From the NCBI RefSeq assembly GCF_022271435.1, contig NZ_JAFIQY010000007.1:62001-126000 (forward strand): DNA of 64,000 nt, in the 5' to 3' direction. The stretch is from Streptomyces monomycini (GTDB lineage: Bacteria; Actinomycetota; Actinomycetes; Streptomycetales; Streptomycetaceae). Of the stretch, positions 52,501 to 62,067 are shown piece after piece. Under the pieces are notes generated by a model. The model made no database searches. It was not told where the DNA came from and worked only from the letters and a program-made list of their open reading frames with translations. Position 1 is the first letter of the stretch, and each line of letters opens with the position of its first letter. The translations under genes and the position numbers were made by a program.

Positions 52501-54514
52501 ACGGGACTTCGCGGCCGAGCGGCTGCCGGACTACATGATCCCCGGCGCCGTCGTCACCCTCGACGCGCTGCCCGTCACGGACAACGGCAAGGTCGACCGG
52601 GCCGCGCTGCCCGCACCCGACTACGCGGCGGCGTCCGCCGGACGCGCGCCCCGCACCCCGCTCGAAACGCTGTTCTGCGGCCTTTTCGCGGAGGTTCTCG
52701 GGCTGGTGACGCCGGACGCGCGTGCCGAGCCGCCCGTCCCGCAGCCGGACGTCCGGCCACCGGACCTACCGCGCCCGGACGTGCCGGAACCGGTCGTCCC
52801 GCGCCTGGCCGGCCCGCACCCCGGCGCCCCGCGGCCCCCGGCAGCCCCCACATCCCCGGCGGCCCCCGAGGCCCCGGCACCGGCCTTCGGCATCGGCGCC
52901 GACGCCAACTTCTTCGAACTCGGCGGCGACAGCATCATCTCCCTGCAACTCGTCGCCCGCGCCGCCCGGGCCGGGTACCGGATCAGCGCGACCGACGTCT
53001 TCCAGCACAAGACCCCGGAAGCCCTCGCGCTCGCCGCCCGGCCCGTCACGGAGGAGGAGACCCGGCACGACGACAGCGACGGTCCCGTCCCCCTCACCCC
53101 GGTCATGCGGCAGCTCGCCGACCGGCAGGCCCTGGCCGGGCCGCTGCACCAGACCGTCATGGTCTGGACCCCCACCGGCCTGACCGCCGCCGACCTCACC
53201 ACCGCCCTGCAAGCCGTCCTGGACCACCACGGCGCCCTGCGGCTCCGCCTCGGCCCCGACGACACCGGCGCTCTGCACATCAGGCCGCCGGGTTCCGTCC
53301 AGGCGGCGGACCTGCTGCGGACCGTACGGCTGCCCGGACCGGCCGAGCAGATCACGGCGACGATCGTCCGTGAGCAGTGCGCCGCCGCGACCGGCCGGCT
53401 CGACCCGCGCGCCGGCACCGTCCTGCAAGCCGTCCGGTTCGACGCGGGCCCGCACCGGCCGGGCCGGCTCTTCCTCGCCGCCCACCACCTGTGCGTGGAC
53501 AGCGCGTCCTGGCGCATCCTCCTCGACGACCTGGCGCTCGCCTGCGAGGCGGTCCAGGCGGGCACCACCCCGGCCCTGCCACCGGTCCGTACGTCCTTCC
53601 GCCGCTGGGCGGGCCTGCTGCGGCAGGCCGCCCACGACCCCGCCCGTACCGCCGAACTGCCGCTCTGGCAGCGGGTCGGCGCGCCCACCGCCCCGCTGCT
53701 GCCGGCCACGCCCACCGGGCCGGGCGGGTCCGGGGAACTGCGCATGACCCTGGCCCCCGACACGTCGGCAGCCCTGCTCACCACCGTCCCGGCGGCCTTC
53801 CACGCCGAGGTCACCGAAGTGCTCCTCGCCGCACTGGTGCTCGCGGTCGCCGACTGGCGCGGCCGTTCCGGCGCCGTTCTGGTGGACCTGGAGCGGCACG
53901 GCCGCGAGAGCGGCCTCGCCCCCGGCACCGACCTGTCCCGTACGGTCGGCTGGTTCACCAGCGTCCACCCGGTCCGGCTCGACCCGGGCGGGACGGAACC
54001 CGGAGCCCGCACCGGCGCCGCCGACCCGGGGGCCGTGCTCAAACGCGTCAAGGAACAGCTCAGGGAGCTGCCCGAGCACGGCATCGGCCACGGACTGCTG
54101 CGCCACCTGAACGCGCGGACGGCCCCGGCCCTGGCCGGACTCGCCACGCCGTCACTGCTGTTCAACTACCTCGGCCGCGTCCCCGCCGCGGACGAGCGCC
54201 GGGCGGCCACCGCGTGGACCGCCACCGGCGACGCCCGCCCGCCCGAAGGCGTACGCACCCACCCGGTCGACCTCGACGCCCGCACCGTGGACACCGACGA
54301 CGGGCCCCGGCTGACGGCGCACTGGGCCTGGGACCCGGCGCTGGTCTCCGAGGCCGACATGCGGCGGCTCGGCCACGCGTGGTTCCGGGCCGCCGAGGCC
54401 CTGGTGGCGTGCGCCGCGCAGGCGGGCGCGGGCGGGCGTACCCCGTCGGACCTCGACCTTGTCGCCCTGACGCAGGACGACATCGACCAGCTCGAAACGG
54501 AATGGGGAAAGTAG
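43565..54514 (+). CDS. NRPS 1: C-A-T-C-A-T-C-A-T-E, three arylglycine (Hpg-type) modules
   Basis: A 3,649-residue trimodular synthetase. Approximate domains are C1 17-469, A1 489-957, T1 967-1042 (Ser1001), C2 1056-1499, A2 1514-1986, T2 1998-2072 (Ser2032), C3 2087-2532, A3 2546-3017, T3 3031-3149 (Ser3123) and E3 3174-3639. All C domains keep H-H-I-x-x-D-G. E3 keeps [10 protein letters not shown] and F-N-Y-L-G-R. The A pockets read D-A-F-H-L-G-L-L-C (modules 1, 2) and D-A-L-H-L-G-L-L-C (module 3) plus the A10 Lys, the 4-hydroxyphenylglycine type. GGGGGGAG lies 6 bp before the GTG at 43565, which fixes the start. A starting C domain implies N-acylation or an upstream protein. The next NRPS gene starts 2 bp after the stop. 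Confidence 0.93.
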   Translation: MRTNGNNRGDRTEPTGIPLSFGQQRMWFVNRLENAGAAYTMALAVRLVGRLHKAALEAAWADVVGRHEALRTVFAEADGETWQQVRDEPPAGLGDRGVTEEELAAVLAAEAGREFDLRAEPPCRATLYALSPREHVLLLVVHHIAVDGRSLEVLARDLSRAYAARSQGRTPDWPPLPVAYTDFARRQQELLGAEQDPESVYGRQLAHWRQALAGLPAQLDLPCDRPRPAEPRHEGSSVPVRIPPDTHRALLKIADDCDATPLTVVRAALAVLLSRLGAGDDIPIGSPVDGRTDPTLRDLVGFVANTLVLRTDLSGDPAFTDLVRRVRATGRAAEAHQDLPFEHLVGVLNPDRSLARHPLFQVLLVMEDSPGSAWDLPGLTAVPERVGIEAARDDLTFGLFDLYLSLTERHDADGRPDGIDGGLWHNAELFDRETAALLAARLTAVLAQVTADPALRVSETGVLLDGEEARLLTEVNTGRAAAPDTTVPARFTEIAARFPDAAAVVSDADTLTYAELDARANRFARYLHAGGVAPGHRVGVVLPRSAGLVVALLGIAKAGALAVPVDPSYPAERVRYLLEDSAPTLVVSGDEALREAFLRDFSAAPLPVRISPESGLYVMYTSGSTGTPKGVTATHGNVAALALDTCWDDIGSGRVLFHAPHAFDASTFELWVPLLNGGCVVVAPEAELTGSALARLTAAHALTAVHVTAGLFRLLAQETPDCFRGLRHVLTGGDVVPAESVARVTEACPDATLHHLYGPTEITLCATTYTVPPGAKAPVVLPIGGPRDGVRVFVLDRALRPVPPGVAGELYVAGRGVAPGYLNRPARTAERFVACPYGGGRMYRTGDLVRWDRHGRLVFLRRADDQVKVRGFRIEPGEVEAVLGRAPGVEQAAVVVREDRPGDKRLVAYVVGKADGVRDFAAGHLPDHMVPGTVVPLDALPLTANGKVDRAALPAPDRAKAVSDRPPRTPQEQTLCRLFAEILGLDRVGIDDRFFDLGGDSLLAMRLTSRARTALGVEIPLAVLFETPTVAGLAGLLDELGTGRPRVVAERRPEILPLSFGQQRMWFANRLENTGAYNMAMAVRLTGSLDLPALRAAWADVIARHEPLRTVFPERDGVPHQLVLDGGRPEDAPELPVVSADEESLDAVLTEHIGRRFTLDTAPPRRATLFALSADAHVLLVVVHHIAADGWSMGVLARDLSTAYTARSAGRAPGWAPLPVQYADFTLWQHALLDSADGLLDTQLAHWTEALAGLPDHIELPTDRPRPATASHRGAVLPFTVDARTHQRLGAVARACDTTLFTVAQAAVVLLLSRLGAGEDIPLGTPVTDRADESLDGVVGFFLNTLVLRTDAGGDPTFTELVARARDADLAAYAHQDLPFEHLVEALKPARSTARHPLFQVLLVLEDELHPAWDLPGLGTEPVPVPPATVEFDLVFGLGERPGGSGLDGYLEFATDLFDPDGAQSLVTRLLAVLDQVAGDPELRVGEVELLAPEERRRLVTGVNVGAADTGARTVLGQFDATVLRSRADTAVTAGATSLTYGELDARANRFARYLRSRGVASGDRVGVALARSVELVVVLLGVAKAGAVFVPVDLAYPAERVGWLLADAGPVLVVGEAEVREAALGGFPAAALPVEVSSESALYVMYTSGSTGVPKGVVATHGGVAGLALDSCWGDIGTTGRVLFHAPYAFDASTFELWVPLLNGGCVVVAPEVDLDGGTLSRLVGEHALTAVHVTAGLFRVLAQETPECFTGLRHVLTGGDVVPAEAVARVAEACPGTEIRHLYGPTETTLCATTYVIEPGEKVPPVLPIGAPRDGLRVFVLDGFLRPVPVGVVGELYVAGRGVARGYLGRAALTAERFVACPYGGGRMYRTGDLVRWGRDGNLVFLGRADDQVKIRGFRIEPAEVEAVLGQCPGVDQAAVVVREDRPGDKRLVAYVVGDASNIREFAAERLPDHMIPSATVVLDALPLTANGKVDRALLPAPDYATAESSARAPRTPQEQILCRLFAEVLGLDAARVGIDDGFFDLGGDSLLATRLASRVKGALGAEIPVRALFEAPTVAGLSGRLDEFEAVRPVLVPVDRPDPLPLSFGQQRMWFLHSLEGPSATNNIPLAVRLTGELDVTALEAAWADVVARHETLRTRYPAHGDSARQDIVAAAEVPVHLATVRIGADDVERALAAGVEQGFHIEHELPWRVTLFEVPPTDHVLLIVVHHIAADGWSMGVLADDLATAYAARAAGRAPGWAPPAVQYADFTVWQRDLLTQDTPDGLFGRQSAFWSEALAGLPEHLKLPFDRPRPPVATHRGAFLPFTVDATAHRRLTEIARECDATLFMVAQAAVAVLLSRLGAGEDIPLGTPVAGRTDEAVDHLVGNFLNTLVLRTDIGGNPSFTELVGRVRETDLAAYAHQDLPFEHLVEVLNPVRSLARHPLFQVAFALQNAPETHFDAPGLESRPVPVRMSTSKFDLSVLMWERRDSDGAPAGLDCYLEFATDLFDPATAQRLVARLLRVLDQVTADPAVRAGAVDVLGDDERTRVTAAVAPRRADARDATVPQCFERVVARHGDAVAVESADGTLTYRELDARADRCAQYLLAKGVTAGDRVAVLLDRSAELVAVLLGIAKTGATAVPLDTAYPVERVRFLLEDAEPVLVMTRSEVLEALRYFPAAPPAAQVAPDSGLYVMYTSGSTGTPKGVLATHANVTALALDPCWHGIGSGRTLFHAPHTFDASTLELWVPLLNGGRVVVAPPLDLDGETVTRLADAHALTAVHVTAGLFRVLAQETPDCFKGLQHVLTGGDVVPAEAVARVTEACPGVAVHHLYGPTETTLCATTHTLAPGTQAPSVLPIGRPRDGVRVFALDPLLRPVPTDVAGELYVAGEGVARGYLGRAALTAERFVACPYGGGRMYRTGDLVRWDRDGRLVFLGRADDQVKVRGFRIEPAEIEAVLGQCPGVDQAAVVVREDRPGDKRLVAYVVGEADGVRDFAAERLPDYMIPGAVVTLDALPVTDNGKVDRAALPAPDYAAASAGRAPRTPLETLFCGLFAEVLGLVTPDARAEPPVPQPDVRPPDLPRPDVPEPVVPRLAGPHPGAPRPPAAPTSPAAPEAPAPAFGIGADANFFELGGDSIISLQLVARAARAGYRISATDVFQHKTPEALALAARPVTEEETRHDDSDGPVPLTPVMRQLADRQALAGPLHQTVMVWTPTGLTAADLTTALQAVLDHHGALRLRLGPDDTGALHIRPPGSVQAADLLRTVRLPGPAEQITATIVREQCAAATGRLDPRAGTVLQAVRFDAGPHRPGRLFLAAHHLCVDSASWRILLDDLALACEAVQAGTTPALPPVRTSFRRWAGLLRQAAHDPARTAELPLWQRVGAPTAPLLPATPTGPGGSGELRMTLAPDTSAALLTTVPAAFHAEVTEVLLAALVLAVADWRGRSGAVLVDLERHGRESGLAPGTDLSRTVGWFTSVHPVRLDPGGTEPGARTGAADPGAVLKRVKEQLRELPEHGIGHGLLRHLNARTAPALAGLATPSLLFNYLGRVPAADERRAATAWTATGDARPPEGVRTHPVDLDARTVDTDDGPRLTAHWAWDPALVSEADMRRLGHAWFRAAEALVACAAQAGAGGRTPSDLDLVALTQDDIDQLETEWGK
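43613..46690 (+). other. NRPS module 1 (C-A-T), Hpg-type, initiating C domain
   Basis: The C domain has [11 protein letters not shown] and H-H-I-A-V-D-G-R-S, so it is intact and LCL-like in sequence. No A-T pair precedes it on this protein. Pocket residues: D-A from [11 protein letters not shown] from T-A-V-H-V-T-A-G, L and G from V-L-T-G-G, L from [10 protein letters not shown] from I-T-L-C-A-T. T-domain serine is in D-L-G-G-D-S-L-L. Confidence 0.85.
46731..49780 (+). other. NRPS module 2 (C-A-T), Hpg-type
   Basis: Pocket D-A-F-H-L-G-L-L-C. The A domain contains stretches (48252-48426 and 48530-48720) almost identical in DNA to module 4, with visibly lower GC at third positions than neighbouring DNA. 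T2 is in [16 protein letters not shown]. Confidence 0.85.
49825..54480 (+). other. NRPS module 3 (C-A-T-E), Hpg-type, epimerising
   Basis: Pocket D-A-L-H-L-G-L-L-C, with Leu at the GrsA-239 position. The carrier domain has a Pro-rich insert of about 60 residues (52710-52890) between helix 1 and [13 protein letters not shown]. The S-I-I/V-S form of the serine loop is typical of carrier domains that feed an E domain. The E domain should give a D residue. Confidence 0.85.
52710..52890 (+). repeat. Proline-rich low-complexity insert inside carrier domain 3
   Basis: The DNA repeats CCGGACGTNCCG-like units and encodes [16 protein letters not shown] and then [17 protein letters not shown]. Module 5, the sister of this module, has only about 15 residues here. 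Confidence 0.7.
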
Positions 54515-54516
54515 CC

Positions 54517-57500
54517 GTGAGCAAGCCCGGACTGGCCGACATATGGCCGCTCGCGCCGATGCAGAAGGGCATGTTGTTCCACGCCCTGTACGACGCCGAG
54601 GCCACGGACATCTACCGGGGCCAGGTGGTCCTGGACCTGGACGGCCCTCTCGACACGGACGCCCTCAGGTCGGCGGGACACGCGCTGTTACGCCGGCACC
54701 CGACCCTCAGGGCCGGGTTCCGCACCCTGAAGTCCGGCGACACGGTGCAGATCGTCCCGCAGCGCGCGGACCTCCCGTGGCAGGAACTGGACCTGCGCAC
54801 CGTCCCGGCCGGCCGGCGTGCGGACACCCTGGACGAGGCGGTACGCGCGGAGTGGACCCGGCGCTTCGACCTCGCGGCACCGCCCCTGCTGCGACTGACC
54901 GCCATCCGCGTCGCCGACACCCGTACCCGCGTCGTGCTGACCGTCCACCACATCCTCTGCGACGGCTGGTCGACGTCGATCATCGCGAACGAACTGGTCG
55001 AGCTGTACCGCAACGGCGGCGACGAGCACGCCCTCCCGCCGGTCACCCCGTACCGCAGCTACCTCGCCTGGCTGGCCCGCCGCGACAGCGCGGCCGCCAC
55101 CGAAGCGTGGCGGCAGGCGCTACGCGGGGCACGTCCCACCCTCGTCGCACCGGAGACGGGCAGCCGCGCGCCGGTCGACCCCGACGAGGTACGGGTCGAA
55201 CTGCCCGCCCCGCTGGTGACGGACCTCGCGGCGCTGGCCCGCCGCAACGGGGTCACCATGAGCACCGTGATGCGCGGCGCGTGGGCCGTGCTGCTCGGCA
55301 CCCTGACCGGACGCGACGACGTGGTCTTCGGCGGGACCACGGCCGGGCGCCCGCCGGAGATCCCGGGCATCGACACCACCGTCGGCCTGTTCATCAACAC
55401 CCTGCCGGTACGGGCCCGCTGGTCGCCCACCGACACCGTCGCCCAGCTGCTCACCCGCCTCCAGGAGGCACAGGCGGCGCTGCTGCCGCACGAACACCTG
55501 AGCCTGGCCGAGGTCCAGAACACCGCCGGGACCCGGACCCTGTTCGACACCCTGACCGTCTTCCAGAACTACCCCGTCGACCTCCTCGACCTGACCGGGA
55601 CCACCGCACGATCGGTGTCGGGGGACCTCGACCTCGCGAGCGTCGGCGGCCGGGACGCCGCGCACTACCCGCTGACGTTCACCGCGATGTCCGAGCGCTT
55701 CCGGCTGACCTACCGTCCCGACCTGTTCACCCGCGCCGACGCCCAGCTCCTGGCCGACCGCCTCGTGCGCGTCCTCGGACAGCTGGCCGCCGGCCCGGCC
55801 ACCCGGATCGGCGACCTCGACGTCCTGGTCGACGGCGAACGGGACCGGCTGCTGCACGGCGTGAACACCGGTGCCCCGGGCGCCGCACCGACGACCGTGC
55901 CCGGCCTCTTCGCGCGGACCGCGCGGCGGTACGCGCGGGAAGCGGCGGTGGTGTCCGCGGCGGAGACCCTGACCTACGAGGAGCTGGACGCGCGGGCGAA
56001 TCGATTCGCCTGGTACCTGCGGGCCAAGGGGGTGGTCCGCGGCGACCGGGTGGGTGTGGCGCTTGCGCGGTCGGTGGAGTTGGTGGTCGTTCTGCTGGGT
56101 GTGGCGAAGGCGGGGGCTGTTTTCGTGCCGGTGGATCTGTCGTATCCGGCGGAGCGGGTGGAGTGGTTGCTGGCGGACGCGGGTCCGGTGCTGGTGGTGG
56201 GGGAGGCGGAGGTGCGCGAGGCTGCCCGCGGGCCCTTCTCGGCCGTTCCGCTGCCGGGTGGGCTGTCGCCGGAGTCGGCCTTGTACGTGATGTACACCTC
56301 CGGGTCGACAGGCACGCCCAAGGGTGTGGTCGCGACGCACGGGGGTGTGGCGGGGCTGGCGCTGGACTCCTGCTGGGGTGACATCGGGACGACGGGGCGC
56401 GTCCTGTTCCATGCGCCGTACGCCTTCGACGCTTCGACGTTCGAGCTGTGGGTGCCGTTGCTGAACGGTGGGTGCGTGGTGGTGGCGCCAGAAGTGGACC
56501 TGGACGGCGCGGCGTTGTCCCGCCTGGTCGGCGAGCACGCGCTGACGGCCGTCCACGTGACCGCCGGGCTGTTCCGGGTGCTGGCGCAGGAGGCCCCAGA
56601 CTGCTTCCAGGGCCTCCAGCACGTCCTGACCGGCGGCGACGTGGTCCCCGCCGAAGCCGTGGCGAGCGTCATGGACGCCTGCCCGGTAGTGACGGTACGC
56701 CACCTCTACGGCCCCACGGAGACCACCCTCTGCGCGACCGCCCTCGCCCTCGGCCCCGGCGCGAAGGTGCCCTCCGCCCTCCCCGTCGGAGGACCTCGGG
56801 ACGGCGTACGGGTGTTCGTTCTGGACAGTTTCCTGCGGCCGGTTCCGGTGGGTGTCGCCGGGGAGCTGTATGTGGCCGGCAGCGGGGTCGCGCGGGGGTA
56901 CCTCGGCCGGGCGGCGCTGACGGCCGAGCGGTTCGTGGCGTGCCCGTACGGTGGCGGACGGATGTACCGGACCGGTGACCTGGTGCGTTGGGACCGGGAC
57001 GGCAACCTCGTCTTCCTGGGCCGGGCCGACGACCAGGTGAAGATCCGCGGCTTCCGCATCGAACCGGCCGAGGTCGAGACCGTCCTCGGGCAGTGCCCGG
57101 GTGTGGCGCAGGTCGCGGTACTGGCGCGCGAGGACCAGCCGGGCGACAAGCGCCTCGTCGCGTACGTCGTCGGAGAGGCCACCCGCCTACGGGAGTTCGC
57201 GGCCGAGCGGCTGCCGGACCACATGGTGCCCTCGGCGACGGTCGTCCTGGACGCGCTGCCACTCACCGTCAACGGAAAGGTCGACCGGGCCGCGCTCCCC
57301 GCCCCCGACTACGCGGCAGCGGCAGCCGCCTCGGACCGCGTGCCCCGCACGCCCCAGGAGCAGATCCTGTGCCGGCTGTTCGCCGAGGTGCTGGGGCTGG
57401 ACACGGCCCGGGTCGGTATCGACGACGGGTTCTTCGACCTGGGCGGGGACTCGCTGCTGGCGATGCGGCTGGCGAGCCGGGTGAAGGGCGCGCTGGGGGC

Positions 57501-60500
57501 GGAGATTTCGGTACGGGCGTTGTTCGAGGCGCCCACGGTCGCCGGGCTCGTCGGGCGGCTGGACGAGTTCGAGGCCGTACGGCCGGCGCTGGTCCCGGCC
57601 GAACGCCCCGATCCGCTGCCGCTGTCGTTCGGGCAGCAGCGGATGTGGTTCCTGCACAGCCTCGAAGGGCCGAGCGCGACCAACAACATTCCGCTCGCCG
57701 TCCGGCTGACGGGAGAGGTGGACGTCACGGCGCTGGAAGTCGCCTGGAGCGACGTCGTGGCCCGGCACGAGACGTTGCGCACCCGCTACCCGGAGGACGG
57801 CGGCAGCGCCCGCCAGGAGATCCTGGCAGCCGTACCGGCACGGATACCCGTGACCGCCGTCGCCGAGGAGACGGTGGACGCGGCGCTGGCCGCCGAGGCC
57901 GCCCGCGGGTTCCGGCTCGACACGGAACTGCCGTGGCGGGTCACGCTGTTCGAGGTGTCGCCCGCCGAGCACGTCCTGCTGATCGTGGTGCACCACATCG
58001 CCGCCGACGGCTGGTCCATGGGCGTTCTGACGCGGGACCTGTCGGCGGCGTACGCGGCACGGTCCGAGGGCCGTGCGCCCGGCTGGGTGCCGCTGCCCGT
58101 CCAGTACGCCGACTTCACCCTCTGGCAGCGCGAACTGCTCGACCGGGGCACCGAGGACGGCCTCTTCGGCAAGCAGCTCGACTTCTGGACCCGCGCCCTC
58201 GCCGACCTCCCCGAACAACTGGAGCTGCCCTTCGACCGGCCCCGCCCCGCCACGGCCAGTCACCGGGGCGCGATGCTCCCGTTCACCGTGGACGCCGCCG
58301 TGCACCGGCGGTTCCTGGAGATCGCCAGGCAGTGCGACGCGACGCTGTTCATGGTCGCGCAGGCCGCCGTCGCGGTGCTGCTGTCCCGGCTCGGCGGCGC
58401 CGAGGACGTAGCACTCGGAACGCCTGTCGCCGGACGTACCGACGAGACCCTCGACGGCCTTGTGGGCAACTTCCTCAACACGCTGGTGCTGCGTACGGAC
58501 GTCAGCGGCAACCCCTCCTTCACCGAGCTGGTCGGCCGCGTACGGGAGACCGACCTCGCCGCCTACGCCCACCAGGACGTCCCCTTCGAGCACCTGGTGG
58601 ACGTCCTGAACCCGGTCCGCTCGCTGGCCAGGCACCCGCTCTTCCAGGTCGCCTTCGCCCTCCAGAACGCACCGGACACGGCGTTCACGGCGCCCGGGCT
58701 CGGCGCCGAAGCCGTCCCGGTGGAACTGGCCTCCTCGAAGTTCGACCTGTCCGTGGTGCTGCGGGAGCGCCCCGACGGAGGCGGCCTCGACGGCCTGCTG
58801 GAGTTCGCCACCGACCTGTTCGACCCGGTCACCGCGCAGGCCCTGGCCACCCGGCTGGTGGAGGTGTTCGGCCGGCTCGCCGGCGACGCCCGGGCCCGGG
58901 TGGGGGACCTGGACATCCTGCTGGACGGCGAGCGCGACCACCTCGTCTCGGGGGTGAACATCGGGCAGCCGGGCACCGGCGCCGCGGAACGCACGGTTCC
59001 CGCCGTGTTCGAGGAGGTCGCGGCCCGCCACCCGGACGCACCGGCCGTCGTGTCGGGCGCGCTGACCCTGACCTACCGGGAACTGGACGCACGCGCCAAC
59101 CGTTACGCGCACCACCTGCACGCGCAGGGCGTCGGCCCGGGGGACCGGGTGGCGGTGCTGCTGCCGCGCACCGCCGAGCTGGTGACCGTCCTCCTCGGCA
59201 TCGCCAAGGCGGGAGCCGTGTCCGTCCCCGTCGACACCGGTTATCCGGCCGAGCGGGTGCGGCACCTGCTGGAGGACTCGGCCCCCGCGCTCGTGGTGAC
59301 CGAGGCCGGGGCGCGGGAAGCGCTCGACGGCTTCCCCGCGTCCCCGCCGCCCGTGCACGTGGCACCGCCGTCCGGCCTGTACGTGATGTACACCTCCGGC
59401 TCGACCGGGACGCCCAAGGGCGTGCTGGTCACCCATGGCGGCGCGGCGGCCCTCGCACGCGACACGTGCTGGGGCGGCATCGGCACGGGCCGGGTGCTGT
59501 TCCACGCGCCGCACGCCTTCGACGCGTCCGTCTTCGAGCTGTGGGTGCCGCTGCTGAACGGCGGCTGTGTCGTGGTCGCGCCCGCCGTGGACATGGACGG
59601 CGGGACGCTCGCCGGGCTCGTCGCGGAGCACGCGGTGACGGCGGTGCACGTGACGGCCGGGCTGTTCCGGGCGCTGGCGCAGGAAACCCCCGAGTGCTTC
59701 GCGGGGCTGCGGCACGTGCTGACCGGCGGTGACGTGGTGCCCGCCGAAGCGGTCGCCCGGGTGGCCGACGCCTGCCCGCACGCCGAGGTGCACCACCTCT
59801 ACGGGCCGACGGAGACCACCCTGTGCGCCACCACCCACACCGTCACACCCGGCACACCGGTCCCGTCCGTCCTGCCGATCGGCCGCCCGCGCGACGGCTT
59901 CGCGGTCTTCGCCCTGGACCGGTTCCTGCGGCCGGTCCCGGTGGGGGTGCCGGGTGAGCTGTACATCGCCGGGGAGGGTGTCGCGCGGGGCTACCTCGGC
60001 CGGGCGGCGCTGACGGCGGAGCGGTTCGTGGCGTGCCCGTACGGTGGTGGGCGGATGTACCGGACCGGTGACCTGGTGCGCTGGGGCCGGGACGGGAATC
60101 TGGTCTTCCTCGGGCGGGCCGACGATCAGGTGAAAGTGCGGGGCTTCCGTATCGAGTTGGCGGAGGTCGAGGCCGTTCTCGGGCAGTGCCCGGGCGTGGA
60201 CCAGGCCGCCGTCGTCGTCCGGGAGGACCGGCCCGGCGACAAGCGCCTGGTCGCGTACGTCGTCGGGGACGCCTCCGGGACGCGGGACTTCGTGGCCGAG
60301 CGGCTGCCGGACTACATGGTCCCCTCGGCGACGATCGTGCTGGAAGCGCTGCCGCTTACCGTCAACGGCAAGGTCGACCGGGCCGGACTCCCCGCACCCG
60401 ACTACGCGGCGGCGTCTGCGGGGCGCGCCCCCCGCACCCCGCTCGAAACGCTTTTCTGCCGCCTGTTCGCGGAACTCCTGGGCCTCGGGACACCGGAAGC

Positions 60501-62067
60501 GGAAGACGGGGGGCACGCCTGCCCGGTCGCCGCGGACGCGAGCTTCTTCGCCCTCGGCGGGGACAGCATCGTCTCCCTGCTGCTCGTCGCCCGCGCCGCC
60601 AAGGCCGGATACCGCATCAGCGCATCCGACGTCTTCCAGCAGAAGACCCCCGAGGCCCTGGCCCTGGTCGCCGAGCCCGTCACGGAGGACGGGATCCAGC
60701 ACGAGGACGGCCACGGAACCGTCCCCCTCACTCCGGTCATGCGGGAGCTGACCGCGCGCGGCGGCCCGGACACGCTGGCCGCCAGGTTCGCGCAGTGGAC
60801 CGTCGTACGCGTCCCCGCCGACGCCGGGCCGGCCCGGCTGACGCGGGCCGTCGAGAAGGTGGTGGACCACCACGCGATGCTGCGGGCCCGCCTGGTCGTC
60901 CCGGGTGACGCCGAGCCGTACCTGGAAGTCGGTGACGCGGCAGCGGTGCCGGACCGGGTCCGGCGCGTGGACGCCGAAGGGCTGTCGGAACAGGCGCTGG
61001 AGGAGCTGATCGACATCGAGGCGCGGGCGGCGTCCGGCCGCCTCGATCCGCGGACCGGCACCACCCTGCGGGCGGTCTGGTTCGACCGGGGGAGCGGACG
61101 GCCGGGACGGCTCGCGGTCGTCGTCCACCACCTGGTCTTCGACGCGGTGTCCTGGCGCATCCTGCTGCCGGACCTCGCCGCGGCCTGGACCGATCCGGAA
61201 GGGCAGCTGGCCCCGGTGGCCGTCTCGTTCCGCACGTACGCCCGGCAGGCGGCGGAGGCAGCGGGGCCACCGCGGCCCGCCGGCCCGGCGCAGGGCACCG
61301 AAGGGCAGATGCGGCAGCGGACGTTCACCGTGCCCGCACGCACGGCGTCCGCGGTGCTGACCACCGTCCCCGCGGCCTTCCACGCCACGACGGGCGACGT
61401 CCTGCTCGCCGCGCTCACCGCCGCCCTCACCGAGGAACGGCCGGGCCCGGTCGACCTGGACATCGAGGGGCACGGCCGCGACGGCGACCTGGACCTGTCG
61501 CGCACGGTGGGCTGGTTCACCACCCTGCGCCCGGTCCGGCTGGACGCGGGTGTCACCGACTTCGACGAGGTGCGCGCGGGCGGTCCGGCCGCCGGCCGGC
61601 TGCTCAAGCGGGTCAAGGAACAGGCGGGACGGTCGTACGGGGACGGGCTGCCCGTACCCACGGCCGGATTCAACTACCTGGGCCGGTTCTCCGTCGCGGG
61701 CCAGGAGGCGGGCGACTGGCAGCCGGCCGGCCCCCGCTCCATGGGCGCCGACGCCGACCCGGAGCTGCCCGTCCCGCACGCGCTGGAGTTCGGCGGCCTG
61801 GTCCGCGACGGCGACGGCGGCCCGGAGCTGGTGCTGCTGGTGTCGTGGCTGGCGGGCGCCCTCACCGAGGACGGCGCCGTCCGGCTGGCCGACCGCTGGA
61901 CCGGCCTGCTGGCCGGCCTGGCCGCACTCGCCGAAGCACCGGACGCGGGCGGCCTGACCCCCTCCGACCTGCCGCTGGTCGACCTGACGCTGGGTCAGCT
62001 GGAGGCGCTGGAGGACGACTTCAACGAAGTACCCGGTGAAGGAGGTATGCCGTGGACCGCCGCATAG
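54517..62067 (+). CDS. NRPS 2: C-A-T-C-A-T-E, two arylglycine (Hpg-type) modules
   Basis: A 2,516-residue dimodular synthetase. Approximate domains are C4 5-445, A4 458-932, T4 942-1015 (Ser979), C5 1034-1479, A5 1492-1962, T5 1972-2058 (Ser2017) and E5 2069-2498. C4 opens [14 protein letters not shown] and has H-H-I-L-C-D-G-W-S, the DCL type expected after an E domain. E5 has [10 protein letters not shown] and F-N-Y-L-G-R. Both A domains have D-A-F-H-L-G-L-L-C. The GTG at 54517 is 2 bp after the previous stop; an ATG at 54502 would overlap it. From A4 onward it is a near copy of NRPS 1 from A2 onward. The third NRPS gene overlaps its end by 16 bp, so the three are one operon. Confidence 0.93.
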   Translation: MSKPGLADIWPLAPMQKGMLFHALYDAEATDIYRGQVVLDLDGPLDTDALRSAGHALLRRHPTLRAGFRTLKSGDTVQIVPQRADLPWQELDLRTVPAGRRADTLDEAVRAEWTRRFDLAAPPLLRLTAIRVADTRTRVVLTVHHILCDGWSTSIIANELVELYRNGGDEHALPPVTPYRSYLAWLARRDSAAATEAWRQALRGARPTLVAPETGSRAPVDPDEVRVELPAPLVTDLAALARRNGVTMSTVMRGAWAVLLGTLTGRDDVVFGGTTAGRPPEIPGIDTTVGLFINTLPVRARWSPTDTVAQLLTRLQEAQAALLPHEHLSLAEVQNTAGTRTLFDTLTVFQNYPVDLLDLTGTTARSVSGDLDLASVGGRDAAHYPLTFTAMSERFRLTYRPDLFTRADAQLLADRLVRVLGQLAAGPATRIGDLDVLVDGERDRLLHGVNTGAPGAAPTTVPGLFARTARRYAREAAVVSAAETLTYEELDARANRFAWYLRAKGVVRGDRVGVALARSVELVVVLLGVAKAGAVFVPVDLSYPAERVEWLLADAGPVLVVGEAEVREAARGPFSAVPLPGGLSPESALYVMYTSGSTGTPKGVVATHGGVAGLALDSCWGDIGTTGRVLFHAPYAFDASTFELWVPLLNGGCVVVAPEVDLDGAALSRLVGEHALTAVHVTAGLFRVLAQEAPDCFQGLQHVLTGGDVVPAEAVASVMDACPVVTVRHLYGPTETTLCATALALGPGAKVPSALPVGGPRDGVRVFVLDSFLRPVPVGVAGELYVAGSGVARGYLGRAALTAERFVACPYGGGRMYRTGDLVRWDRDGNLVFLGRADDQVKIRGFRIEPAEVETVLGQCPGVAQVAVLAREDQPGDKRLVAYVVGEATRLREFAAERLPDHMVPSATVVLDALPLTVNGKVDRAALPAPDYAAAAAASDRVPRTPQEQILCRLFAEVLGLDTARVGIDDGFFDLGGDSLLAMRLASRVKGALGAEISVRALFEAPTVAGLVGRLDEFEAVRPALVPAERPDPLPLSFGQQRMWFLHSLEGPSATNNIPLAVRLTGEVDVTALEVAWSDVVARHETLRTRYPEDGGSARQEILAAVPARIPVTAVAEETVDAALAAEAARGFRLDTELPWRVTLFEVSPAEHVLLIVVHHIAADGWSMGVLTRDLSAAYAARSEGRAPGWVPLPVQYADFTLWQRELLDRGTEDGLFGKQLDFWTRALADLPEQLELPFDRPRPATASHRGAMLPFTVDAAVHRRFLEIARQCDATLFMVAQAAVAVLLSRLGGAEDVALGTPVAGRTDETLDGLVGNFLNTLVLRTDVSGNPSFTELVGRVRETDLAAYAHQDVPFEHLVDVLNPVRSLARHPLFQVAFALQNAPDTAFTAPGLGAEAVPVELASSKFDLSVVLRERPDGGGLDGLLEFATDLFDPVTAQALATRLVEVFGRLAGDARARVGDLDILLDGERDHLVSGVNIGQPGTGAAERTVPAVFEEVAARHPDAPAVVSGALTLTYRELDARANRYAHHLHAQGVGPGDRVAVLLPRTAELVTVLLGIAKAGAVSVPVDTGYPAERVRHLLEDSAPALVVTEAGAREALDGFPASPPPVHVAPPSGLYVMYTSGSTGTPKGVLVTHGGAAALARDTCWGGIGTGRVLFHAPHAFDASVFELWVPLLNGGCVVVAPAVDMDGGTLAGLVAEHAVTAVHVTAGLFRALAQETPECFAGLRHVLTGGDVVPAEAVARVADACPHAEVHHLYGPTETTLCATTHTVTPGTPVPSVLPIGRPRDGFAVFALDRFLRPVPVGVPGELYIAGEGVARGYLGRAALTAERFVACPYGGGRMYRTGDLVRWGRDGNLVFLGRADDQVKVRGFRIELAEVEAVLGQCPGVDQAAVVVREDRPGDKRLVAYVVGDASGTRDFVAERLPDYMVPSATIVLEALPLTVNGKVDRAGLPAPDYAAASAGRAPRTPLETLFCRLFAELLGLGTPEAEDGGHACPVAADASFFALGGDSIVSLLLVARAAKAGYRISASDVFQQKTPEALALVAEPVTEDGIQHEDGHGTVPLTPVMRELTARGGPDTLAARFAQWTVVRVPADAGPARLTRAVEKVVDHHAMLRARLVVPGDAEPYLEVGDAAAVPDRVRRVDAEGLSEQALEELIDIEARAASGRLDPRTGTTLRAVWFDRGSGRPGRLAVVVHHLVFDAVSWRILLPDLAAAWTDPEGQLAPVAVSFRTYARQAAEAAGPPRPAGPAQGTEGQMRQRTFTVPARTASAVLTTVPAAFHATTGDVLLAALTAALTEERPGPVDLDIEGHGRDGDLDLSRTVGWFTTLRPVRLDAGVTDFDEVRAGGPAAGRLLKRVKEQAGRSYGDGLPVPTAGFNYLGRFSVAGQEAGDWQPAGPRSMGADADPELPVPHALEFGGLVRDGDGGPELVLLVSWLAGALTEDGAVRLADRWTGLLAGLAALAEAPDAGGLTPSDLPLVDLTLGQLEALEDDFNEVPGEGGMPWTAA
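54530..57560 (+). other. NRPS module 4 (C-A-T), Hpg-type, DCL condensation
   Basis: The C domain differs strongly from C1-C3 and C5 and matches C6, as expected for acceptors of a D-configured donor. Pocket D-A-F-H-L-G-L-L-C, from [21 protein letters not shown] and [12 protein letters not shown]. Confidence 0.85.
57615..62010 (+). other. NRPS module 5 (C-A-T-E), Hpg-type, epimerising
   Basis: C5 is almost identical to C3 ([16 protein letters not shown]). Pocket D-A-F-H-L-G-L-L-C from F-D-A-S-V-F-E-L-W. The carrier is [13 protein letters not shown], followed by an intact E domain. Confidence 0.85.
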
